This document shows, one piece after another, positions 6,687 through 12,461 of a DNA stretch of 22,260 nt (positions within the stretch are counted from its first letter, which is position 1; each line of letters starts with the position of its first letter). Below the pieces are notes generated by a model. The model was given only the letters and a program-made list of their open reading frames with translations. It made no database searches and was not told where the DNA came from. The position numbers and the translations under genes are program-made. Source of the DNA: JAZKFT01 sp043760535 (GTDB lineage Bacteria > Bacteroidota > Bacteroidia > Chitinophagales > Chitinophagaceae); assembly GCA_043760535.1 (NCBI GenBank), contig JAYUOV010000350.1:1-22260 (forward strand). The letters run 5' to 3'.

Positions 6687-8219
6687 ATGGCCCTGTTCGA
6701 TTTTAAACTTCCGAGGCAAATATCCAAAGCATTAAACCTGCCCGTGTCTTCGCCAAGAAGCCAGCAGCTAAAAGTGCTAAAGAAATTATTGCGTAAGGCA
6801 AGGTTTACAGAATTTGGCCAGCATTACCGTTTCGACGAAGCATTACTAAGCAAGCATGTAGGCAAACGTTTTCAGCAGCTAGTGCCCATATTCGATTACA
6901 GCAGTATTTATAAAGGCTGGTGGCACAAAACACTGGAAGGCATCCCCGATGTGTGCTGGCCCGGCAAGATTAAATATTTTGCCCTAAGTAGTGGCACCAG
7001 CGAAGCGGCGAGTAAGTATATACCCATTACCAACGATCTTATTAAAGGCAATAAAACCGTAATGGTGCGGATGCTCTTAAGCCTTCGCAATTATCACAAT
7101 ATTCCCATTCAAAATATTCCAAAAGGCTGGCTCACATTGGGTGGCAGCACCGAGTTGCAAAAAGGCCCTGGCTATTATGCTGGCGATTTAAGTGGCATTA
7201 GTGCCCGCAAACAGCCATTCTGGTTTCAGCCGTTTTACAAGCCTGGTAAAAAAATAGCCCGGCAAAAAGACTGGCAAAAAAAGCTGGAAGAAATAGTAGA
7301 AAAAGCCCCGGAGTGGGACATTAGTTTTTTACTGGGCGTACCTGCCTGGGCACAGCTTTGTATGGAAATGATCATCGAACGCTACAAGCTAGAAACCATC
7401 CACGACATTTGGCCCAACCTCTCATTTTTTGTACACGGCGGCGTAGCTTTTGAACCGTATAAAAAAGGATTTGAAAAATACCTGGCCAAACCGCTAACAT
7501 ATATAAACACTTATTTAGCCAGCGAGGGTTTTTTAGCGTACCAGGATAAGCAGGGCAGCAGCTCTATGCGGCTGGTAACCCACGACCATATTTTCTTTGA
7601 GTTTGTTCCTTTTAATGGGGTAAATTTTGATGCCGATGGCAATGTAAAACACACTGCCGAAACATTAATGATACACGAAGTGGAAGAGGGAGTAGATTAT
7701 GCAGTACTCATCAGCACATCGGCCGGAGCCTGGCGCTACCTAATAGGCGATACGATAAAATTTACCAACAAAGAGCATAGCCAGATTATTATTACCGGCC
7801 GTACCAAATCTTTCCTGAGCCTGGTAGGCGAACACCTTAGTGTAGATAACATGAATAAGGCAGTAGAAATGGCGCAGCAGCATTTTAATATTTCTATACC
7901 GGAGTTTACCGTTGCAGGTGTGCCGCATGGCAATTTTTTTGCCCATAACTGGTACGCCGCCACCAACGACAAGGTGAACGCCTTAGAACTGGGTAAATTT
8001 ATAGATGAAAAGCTACATGAGCTAAACGATGATTATGCAGTAGAACGCTGCCATGCTTTAAAAGAAGTTCGGCTGGAAGTATTAAGTGAACAGCAGTTTA
8101 TGGATTTTATGCAATGCAAAGGCAAGATAGGTGGCCAGCATAAATTCCCCCGTGTGCTAAAAGGCAAAATGCTGGAAGACTGGATGAAATTTTTAAAAGG
8201 GGAACTGAAGAGTACTTAG
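6687..8219 (+). CDS. GH3 auxin-responsive promoter family protein (acyl-adenylating enzyme)
   Basis: This 510-residue protein matches the bacterial GH3 family, members of the ANL adenylating superfamily related to plant acyl-acid amido synthetases. The ATP-binding loop SSGTSE is at 101-106, followed by YIPIT. The second adenylate-binding region contains WRYLIGDTIKF near residue 350, and the hinge region IITGRTKSFLSLVGEH follows. The C-terminal ~130 residues form the small mobile domain. By family analogy it would activate a carboxylic acid with ATP and transfer it to an amine or thiol; the bacterial substrate is unknown. The ATG start has no Shine-Dalgarno sequence. Its TAG stop lies inside a low-complexity repeat arm. 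It is not a known part of rhamnose synthesis, so proximity to rfbA may be incidental. Confidence 0.9.
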   Translation: MALFDFKLPRQISKALNLPVSSPRSQQLKVLKKLLRKARFTEFGQHYRFDEALLSKHVGKRFQQLVPIFDYSSIYKGWWHKTLEGIPDVCWPGKIKYFALSSGTSEAASKYIPITNDLIKGNKTVMVRMLLSLRNYHNIPIQNIPKGWLTLGGSTELQKGPGYYAGDLSGISARKQPFWFQPFYKPGKKIARQKDWQKKLEEIVEKAPEWDISFLLGVPAWAQLCMEMIIERYKLETIHDIWPNLSFFVHGGVAFEPYKKGFEKYLAKPLTYINTYLASEGFLAYQDKQGSSSMRLVTHDHIFFEFVPFNGVNFDADGNVKHTAETLMIHEVEEGVDYAVLISTSAGAWRYLIGDTIKFTNKEHSQIIITGRTKSFLSLVGEHLSVDNMNKAVEMAQQHFNISIPEFTVAGVPHGNFFAHNWYAATNDKVNALELGKFIDEKLHELNDDYAVERCHALKEVRLEVLSEQQFMDFMQCKGKIGGQHKFPRVLKGKMLEDWMKFLKGELKST

Positions 8220-8386
8220 TACAAAGTATTTAGACTGAACCCCTTAAAGTACTGGGTAGGTTGTATTTGGAATAAGCCGTTCAATTTTTTTTTGTTAGAA
8301 ATTTTGAGCCCAAAGTCTGGTTACTGTCTAAGTACTAATATCTAAATACTAAGTACTATTGTCTAAATACTATTATCTAAATATTA
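8211..8386. repeat. Facing-arm low-complexity repeat filling the GH3-LysE junction
   Basis: The left arm (8211-8236) is built of AGTACTTAGTAC and AAGTATTTAGAC units. The right arm (8326-8386) has the complementary units GTCTAAATAC, TCTAAGTACTA and ACTAAGTACTA in four to five copies. The arms are inverted relative to each other, separated by ~90 nt of ordinary sequence. The left arm contains the GH3 stop codon (8217-8219), and the right arm runs to within 2 nt of the next ATG (8388). The architecture equals that of the rfbB-rfbC junction repeat, but the unit sequence is different. Confidence 0.8.
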
Positions 8387-8387
8387 C

Positions 8388-9029
8388 ATGCTAGAGGCAT
8401 TACTTAAAGGATTAGCAATAGGGCTGTACCTATCGGTAGCGGTTGGGCCGGTTATTTTTGCTATTATAAAAACCTCCATTCGGTATGGGCATAAGGCGGG
8501 TTATGCTTTTGTAGCAGGTGTTTCGGCCAGCGATATTTTTATGGTATTGGTAGGTAATCTGGCAGCAGAAATGGTGCAGGGCTTGCTGAAATTTAAAATG
8601 GAATTAGCCATTGGAGGCGGTATTTTGCTCATTGTTATGGGGCTAATTACTATTGTTTTAAAAAAAGAACCTAAGGCCGGAGACGACCATGATGTAGCTG
8701 CAAAACTTGACCATAAAAATTATTTTGGAATTAGCCTACAGGGCTTTTTTATGAATACCCTAAACCCCGGCCCTATATTTTTATGGCTTAGCTGGTGTAC
8801 TTATTTTGCTAATGTAATGACCATACAGCAGCGCTTTATAATCTTTACCACCTGCCTCTTATTTGTATTATCGTCAGACATTTTAAAAGTGCTGCTTGCT
8901 GGCAAGCTTCGAGAAAAACTAACCCAAAAAGCCATGCACAAAATCAATATTATTTCGGCCATTATACTAATTGTTTTCGGGCTGTTTATACTTGGCCGTG
9001 TAATTTTTTACCCCCAAAATTTTGCTTAG
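8388..9029 (+). CDS. LysE/RhtB-family amino-acid exporter-like protein
   Basis: A 213-residue hydrophobic protein with about six membrane segments (near 5-28, 38-62, 73-92, 110-135, 145-168 and 183-205). The N-terminal LysE-family signature is present: VGPVIFAIIKTSIRYG at 19-34, then a glycine-rich helix containing the acidic SASD (46-49). A second conserved segment, MNTLNPGPIFLWLSW, in the middle corresponds to the family's NP motif. LysE proteins export amino acids or related metabolites across the inner membrane; the substrate here is unknown. It begins directly after a repeat arm, with no Shine-Dalgarno sequence. A hairpin after its stop codon could terminate the unit. Confidence 0.88.
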   Translation: MLEALLKGLAIGLYLSVAVGPVIFAIIKTSIRYGHKAGYAFVAGVSASDIFMVLVGNLAAEMVQGLLKFKMELAIGGGILLIVMGLITIVLKKEPKAGDDHDVAAKLDHKNYFGISLQGFFMNTLNPGPIFLWLSWCTYFANVMTIQQRFIIFTTCLLFVLSSDILKVLLAGKLREKLTQKAMHKINIISAIILIVFGLFILGRVIFYPQNFA

Positions 9030-9065
9030 AAAATGGTGCAATGCTTATTAGCGATAACCATTTTT
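9030..9065 (+). terminator. Candidate terminator after the LysE-family gene
   Basis: AAAATGGT (9030-9037) pairs with ACCATTTT (9057-9064) around a 19-nt loop, followed by T residues. It begins immediately after the stop codon. The stem is A/T-rich and the loop long, so confidence is moderate. Confidence 0.4.
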
Positions 9066-9075
9066 CCTTAAATTC

Positions 9076-9309
9076 AGAACTCCTTACCCCTCGTAGTTTT
9101 GATTGTAACTATTCTTTTTTTGGCCTGCCCCGATAAATAGCGGTTCATTATTTCGATGGAACCCCCATCAAAAGCCATACCCTTATGGAGAGACAATAGC
9201 TAACTTTTTAATTCCGTAGCATTACAACACTCCGTTCAGCTGAGTGCTGCTATCCAGTTTTTTAGACTTCGAATAATAAGTGGGTTCAGCTTTCGGGGTA
9301 AGGAGTTCT
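9076..9309. repeat. 234-bp terminal-inverted-repeat element, copy 1
   Basis: The element is bounded by a perfect 15-bp inverted repeat: AGAACTCCTTACCCC at 9076-9090 and its complement at 9295-9309. The interior has no convincing ORF but aligns along its whole length with 16153-16395. Shared blocks include CTTACCCCTCG, AGTTTTGATTG, GCCTGCCCCG, ACTCCGTTCA and TTTTTAGACT. It lies between two convergent genes. It could be a MITE-like mobile remnant or a structured RNA; no target-site duplication is obvious. Confidence 0.8.
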
Positions 9310-9358
9310 AAAAGTTATAAATGGCGAATTGATTTTTCGGAGCTACTCATTTAGAATA

Positions 9359-10111
9359 CTACTTCCCAAATATTTTATTTAAAATAGCATTGGCATAGGC
9401 AGCAGGGTTCTTTCTAATATTTTTCTCCTCCATAGCCACATAGTAAAAAATGCCGTCCATGGCTTTTTGGGTAACGTAGGTACTCAGGTCTGTTTCTACT
9501 TTATTGGCCGAAAACCTATTGTAGGCAGTAAACATTTCCCTCCAGTATTTAGTGGCATCAGTTTTTAATAAAGAGGAATCTATAACCGGCTTAAAAGCCT
9601 CACTAAGACTGGCTCCGGTTGTTTTTTTAAGATAAACTGTGGCCGATGTATCGGCACCCTTAATAATGCTTAGGGCATCAATTATACTCATACTTTTAAT
9701 AGCCGATAAAAAGATAGGTGCAGCTTTTTTAGATGCATCTTCTGCAGCACGGTTCAGGCTAAGCAAGGCATTATCTGCCAGCTTACCCATGCCAAATGAA
9801 CGCAACGTTTTTTCAACTTTTTGCACTTCGGCAGGTAACAATATTTTTATAGCAGCATCTTTTAAAAAGCCATCGGCTAATGATAATTTACCGGTAGTTT
9901 TTTGTGTGCCCACATTCAGGGCTTCTTTTAATCCGCTAATCATGTCGGTATTACTTAAAGAATCCGCACCAGAATTTTTGCCAATAGTTTTGTCTAATAT
10001 TTTTTTAAAAGTTCCCTTTTTAGGCTTTGCTTTTTGTGCTACTAATGGGTTAAAAACTCCTGTTGCCAAAACTGTAAGCAATAAGAAGCTTTTGATAGTG
10101 CTTTTTTTCAT
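9359..10111 (-). CDS. Secreted DUF4197 family protein
   Basis: A 250-residue protein with an N-terminal signal peptide (MKKSTIKSFLLLTVLATGVF, cleavage likely near LVAQ at 23-26), so it is exported. After a Lys-rich linker the remainder matches the DUF4197 pattern: ISGLKEALNVGTQK (59-72), then LLPAEVQKVEKTLRSFGMG, ALSIIKGADTSATVYLKK and a C-terminal YVTQKAMDGIFYYVAMEEK. That last segment is usually the most conserved, with 'A-DGLF--ia-eE--IR-nP' wording. DUF4197 proteins occur widely in Gram-negative bacteria without a known function. The gene faces the LysE gene convergently and is divergent from the DUF4834 gene 84 nt away. Confidence 0.85.
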   Translation of the reverse strand: MKKSTIKSFLLLTVLATGVFNPLVAQKAKPKKGTFKKILDKTIGKNSGADSLSNTDMISGLKEALNVGTQKTTGKLSLADGFLKDAAIKILLPAEVQKVEKTLRSFGMGKLADNALLSLNRAAEDASKKAAPIFLSAIKSMSIIDALSIIKGADTSATVYLKKTTGASLSEAFKPVIDSSLLKTDATKYWREMFTAYNRFSANKVETDLSTYVTQKAMDGIFYYVAMEEKNIRKNPAAYANAILNKIFGK

Positions 10112-10195
10112 GGTATTTTTTTATTTGCTACGCAAGATAGAATCAAGTACTCTAAATAAGATTCTTTTAATAAATCTTAACAGCCTTGGAATACT

Positions 10196-10468
10196 ATGGA
10201 AATTTACCTTTACGCCATGCAAGTATTACTTATTGCTTTAGGCATTTACCTTTTATATCATTTCATCTTCGGCTTTTTGATACCCGTAATTAAAACTACT
10301 AGCCAAGTTAAAAAGCAGTTTGGAGCCATGAAGGATAAGATGGAAGAAGCTTACCATCAACAAAGCAGCCACCAACAAACACAGGCTTCTGCTACTACAC
10401 CACTAGACAAAACCACATCGGGTAAACCGGGTGCCAGAGAGGATTATATTGAGTATGAGGAGTTGTAA
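10196..10468 (+). CDS. DUF4834-type small membrane protein
   Basis: A 90-residue protein with one hydrophobic helix near residues 6-32, then a Lys/Gln-rich cytoplasmic-type segment and an acidic tail ending DYIEYEEL. This layout (short N-terminal anchor, basic linker, 'DYIEYEE' end) is typical of the DUF4834 family found in Bacteroidota; its function is unknown. The first ATG (10196) adds MEIYLYA before a second ATG at 10217; either start is possible and I keep the longer one. It is transcribed divergently from the DUF4197 gene and convergently with the HAD gene. Confidence 0.75.
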   Translation: MEIYLYAMQVLLIALGIYLLYHFIFGFLIPVIKTTSQVKKQFGAMKDKMEEAYHQQSSHQQTQASATTPLDKTTSGKPGAREDYIEYEEL

Positions 10469-10534
10469 TTGTTCACAAAATAGCAGGTTGCTGTGGCAGC
10501 CCCAAACTATGTAGTTTACTTTTAAAAGCCATTT

Positions 10535-11167
10535 CTAAAAAGCCATTTCCTTTAACACATCTTCTAACAAATCCGTTTTTTCTAAAAACAAAACGCTAAG
10601 GCCTGCATTACTTGCACCCTCAATATTTTTCATAGTGTCGTCCACAAAAAGGGTTTCTTGTTTTAAAAGATTATTTTCTGCCAGAATCACTTCATAAGCT
10701 GCCAAATCGGGTTTCCGCTCATGGTATAGGTGAGAATAATATGCTTTATTAAAATGTTCGTTGAAATTAGCATTATTATATTCCTGCATGTATATTTCGC
10801 AAAACGCTTTGTAGTGGATGGCATTGGTATTGCTAAGCAGGTAAATATTATAACGCTGCTTTAACTGCGGTAAAATGGCTATACTGCTCTTTCTAAAGCT
10901 CCCCAACATTGCATTCCAAGCTGTTTCTATTTCGAGATTGGTTAATAATGTACCCGTAGCTTCCCTAAAATGATTATAGAAAGTTTCGGGTGAGATAACG
11001 CCCTTTTCTAGCAAGTTAAATAGTGGAGTAGAAAAAGATTGTTGGTAAAAATCATCAAAGTTGGGAATGCCCAAATCTACAAATGCCTGTTTGGTTTTTT
11101 GGTAATCCACATCTAGAAATACGCCTCCCAGATCGAAAATGATATTTTTTATAGTAGCATGCTGCAT
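10535..11167 (-). CDS. HAD-superfamily hydrolase (YihX-like phosphatase)
   Basis: A 210-residue HAD phosphatase. Motif I is FDLGGVFLDVD with nucleophile Asp12; the third position is Gly rather than Asp, as in the YihX/haloacid-dehalogenase branch. Motif II is LLSNTN (Ser112), motif III Lys152 in ERKPD, and motif IV FVDDT (Asp176/Asp177). The helical cap lies between about 20 and 100. It probably dephosphorylates a small phosphorylated metabolite such as a sugar phosphate; the substrate is not predictable here. No signal peptide. The ATG lies 108 nt from the tRNA gene, which is transcribed in the opposite direction. Confidence 0.88.
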   Translation of the reverse strand: MQHATIKNIIFDLGGVFLDVDYQKTKQAFVDLGIPNFDDFYQQSFSTPLFNLLEKGVISPETFYNHFREATGTLLTNLEIETAWNAMLGSFRKSSIAILPQLKQRYNIYLLSNTNAIHYKAFCEIYMQEYNNANFNEHFNKAYYSHLYHERKPDLAAYEVILAENNLLKQETLFVDDTMKNIEGASNAGLSVLFLEKTDLLEDVLKEMAF

Positions 11168-11224
11168 AGTTAAAGCCCTATTAAAAGGGGAGTTTTAAAA
11201 TTAAATAATGAGCAAATTAAAATA

Positions 11225-11257
11225 TTGCTTTCTGATTTGTGAATTTCTATATTTTTG
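11225..11257 (+). promoter_or_regulatory. Promoter of the CAT-anticodon tRNA
   Basis: TTGC (11225-11228), a 19-nt spacer and TATATTTT (11248-11255, overlapping TATTTTTG at 11250-11257) match the Bacteroidota TTG/TAnnTTTG pattern. Transcription would start roughly ten nt before the tRNA 5' end. Confidence 0.6.
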
Positions 11258-11274
11258 CAGCCCGGAAACGGAAT

Positions 11275-11348
11275 GGACCCTTAGCTCAGTTGGTTAGAGC
11301 ACCTGACTCATAATCAGGGGGTCGTAGGATCGTTCCCTACAGGGTCCA
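11275..11348 (+). tRNA. tRNA with CAT anticodon, probably tRNA-Ile2 (lysidine type)
   Basis: The 74 nt fold as a cloverleaf: acceptor GGACCCT/AGGGTCC, D arm GCTC/GAGC, anticodon stem CCTGA/TCAGG with loop CTCATAA (anticodon CAT), T stem GTAGG/CCTAC, discriminator A. CCA is not encoded. It is not an initiator: pair 1-72 is G-C and the anticodon stem lacks the three G-C pairs. C4-G69 and C5-G68 and the overall similarity to E. coli ileX favour Ile2 (CAU modified by TilS) over elongator Met; this is inferred. The T-loop reads ATCGTTC instead of TTCRANY, swapping T54/A58 for A54/T58. Confidence 0.85.
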
Positions 11349-11359
11349 CGTTGAAAATG

Positions 11360-11395
11360 AAGCAGTTATGATATTTTTATCATAGCTGCTTTTTT
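11360..11395 (+). terminator. Intrinsic terminator of the tRNA gene
   Basis: AAGCAGTTATGAT (11360-11372) pairs with ATCATAGCTGCTT (11379-11391), with one G-T wobble, followed by a T-run to 11395. It lies 12 nt after the tRNA. Confidence 0.85.
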
Positions 11396-11440
11396 AATTT
11401 CACCCACATTTTCACACACAAATTTTTTATGGGTGAAATT
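11396..11440. repeat. 11-bp inverted repeat after the tRNA terminator
   Basis: AATTTCACCCA (11396-11406) is perfectly complementary to TGGGTGAAATT (11430-11440) around a 23-nt A/T-rich centre. It may be a second hairpin or the end of an inserted element. No function assigned. Confidence 0.5.
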
Positions 11441-11444
11441 GTAG

Positions 11445-11606
11445 CCTGAATTATTAACTGAACGGCAGTGCGAATACTACCCAATGGGCAGATTTTAAAA
11501 GGTGGGTGATATTGCCGATGGCGTACGCATCTTGGTAAAATATGGTTGCTGGTTTAATGTTTCGGCAAAGGGTTTAGGAAACATACAGTATGCAAAAATC
11601 TTTTAA
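11445..11606 (+). pseudogene. Short nonsense-bearing coding remnant (unrecognised)
   Basis: One forward frame reads through about 53 codons with a single in-frame TAA at 11496-11498. It gives CEYYPMGRF, then after the stop KVGDIADGVRILVKYGCWFN and a further 16 residues before TAA 11604-11606. The residue composition (Gly, aromatic, Asp-Gly turn) looks protein-like and there is no start codon, which suggests the 3' end of a lost gene. I do not recognise the family. It could equally be chance open frame. Confidence 0.3.
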
Positions 11607-12028
11607 CGGCGTAGCAGATATTTACCCTCCAAACCATCTACATAATCTTTACTACCCATTCTGATAAACAATGGGAATTTAATTTGCTTTTGCATTTTCA
11701 ATTCTATTTTGCAAAATGCCCCCATGTTTTGGGTATAAAAATTGTTAGGTACATTTTTTATTTCAAAATGGGGGTCTAACAATTGCTTACCCGGTAAGCT
11801 TCTCCAATGGGGTAACAGGTTTAAGTTAAATAAAGGGCTTAACCATTTATTGTCTGGTACTTTCCAAACCCTACCATGCCTGATAATTTCTTTAGGTTGT
11901 TTTGGAAATAGTTGTTGTAATTTTTTTAAGATTTCCTCTTGCGTACATAACATTTTTGGTTGCTGGGCAAATAAGTTTTTACTATTTACACAAAAAAAAA
12001 GAATCAAAAAAATAACGAGAGGCCGCAT
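11603..12028 (-). CDS. Small secreted hypothetical protein
   Basis: A 141-residue protein with a clear signal peptide (MRPLVIFLILFFCVNSKNLF, cleavage likely after AQ at 21-22). The mature part is basic and aromatic: it contains a helical ILKKLQQLFPKQPKEIIRHG segment, then LLPHWRSLPGKQLLDPHFEI and a C-terminal FPLFIRMGSKDYVDGLEGK. Similar short exported proteins with a 'PLF-R-GS--YV--LEGK' end occur in Chitinophagaceae-type genomes, but I know no function. There is no lipoprotein cysteine at the cleavage site, so it is probably periplasmic or outer-surface. It is transcribed against its neighbours on both sides. Confidence 0.7.
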   Translation of the reverse strand: MRPLVIFLILFFCVNSKNLFAQQPKMLCTQEEILKKLQQLFPKQPKEIIRHGRVWKVPDNKWLSPLFNLNLLPHWRSLPGKQLLDPHFEIKNVPNNFYTQNMGAFCKIELKMQKQIKFPLFIRMGSKDYVDGLEGKYLLRR

Positions 12029-12461
12029 GGGTAATGGGTTTATCTGTAAATTTAAGCATTACCAATTACTATAAATTGTGCATTGTAAACCAATTGTACT
12101 AATCAATAGAAAAGGTACAGAACTGTTGCAAACCGCTACATCCTACGTTCGGCCAATTAAACCAAAACAGCCTTGGTTTAAGACGGCACAACCCCCACAA
12201 TCAGAGTGGGTATTTTTATACATCTTTTTTTATAAAATGGCAATTGGCGAACCGCAATGATATCGGTTAGATTAAAAGTATTTACCGTGTCGGATTTAGT
12301 TTTAAATTTTAATCAGTAACCAGTTTTTACTTTTACAAAATTGTTTACTTAAAACGTTCACTCTATTTTTTACAAAAATTTTATTTCCCCAATACATAAT
12401 ATTCCAATAACGCAACCATGCTTACCTTCATGTGCGCTAGTTAATAAACCAAAGCACACAC
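12029..12461. other. 433-bp A/T-rich intergenic region with adhesin promoter
   Basis: No convincing gene is present. It separates two divergently transcribed secreted-protein genes. The right part carries the candidate promoter at 12341-12371; the left part has no recognisable structure beyond a weak CCCAC/GTGGG hairpin near 12190-12210. Confidence 0.5.
12341..12371 (+). promoter_or_regulatory. Candidate promoter of the adhesin-like gene
   Basis: TTGT (12341-12344), a 19-nt spacer and TATTTTTT (12364-12371) match the spacing and -7 box seen upstream of the two tRNAs. The leader would be about 80 nt. Confidence 0.45.

Noticed and set aside
8326..8386. Regularly spaced repeats considered as a CRISPR array
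   Set aside because: Units are 7-10 nt, degenerate and without unique ~30-nt spacers; no cas genes are nearby. The same applies to the other short-unit repeats.
9639..10241. 200-codon open frame on the + strand
   Set aside because: It lies antisense to the DUF4197 gene, whose signal peptide and family motifs are clear; the + strand product has no recognisable domain and random-looking composition.
12078..12260. 60-codon + strand open frame upstream of the adhesin gene
   Set aside because: No recognisable protein features and no promoter or start context; composition is that of non-coding A/T-rich DNA.
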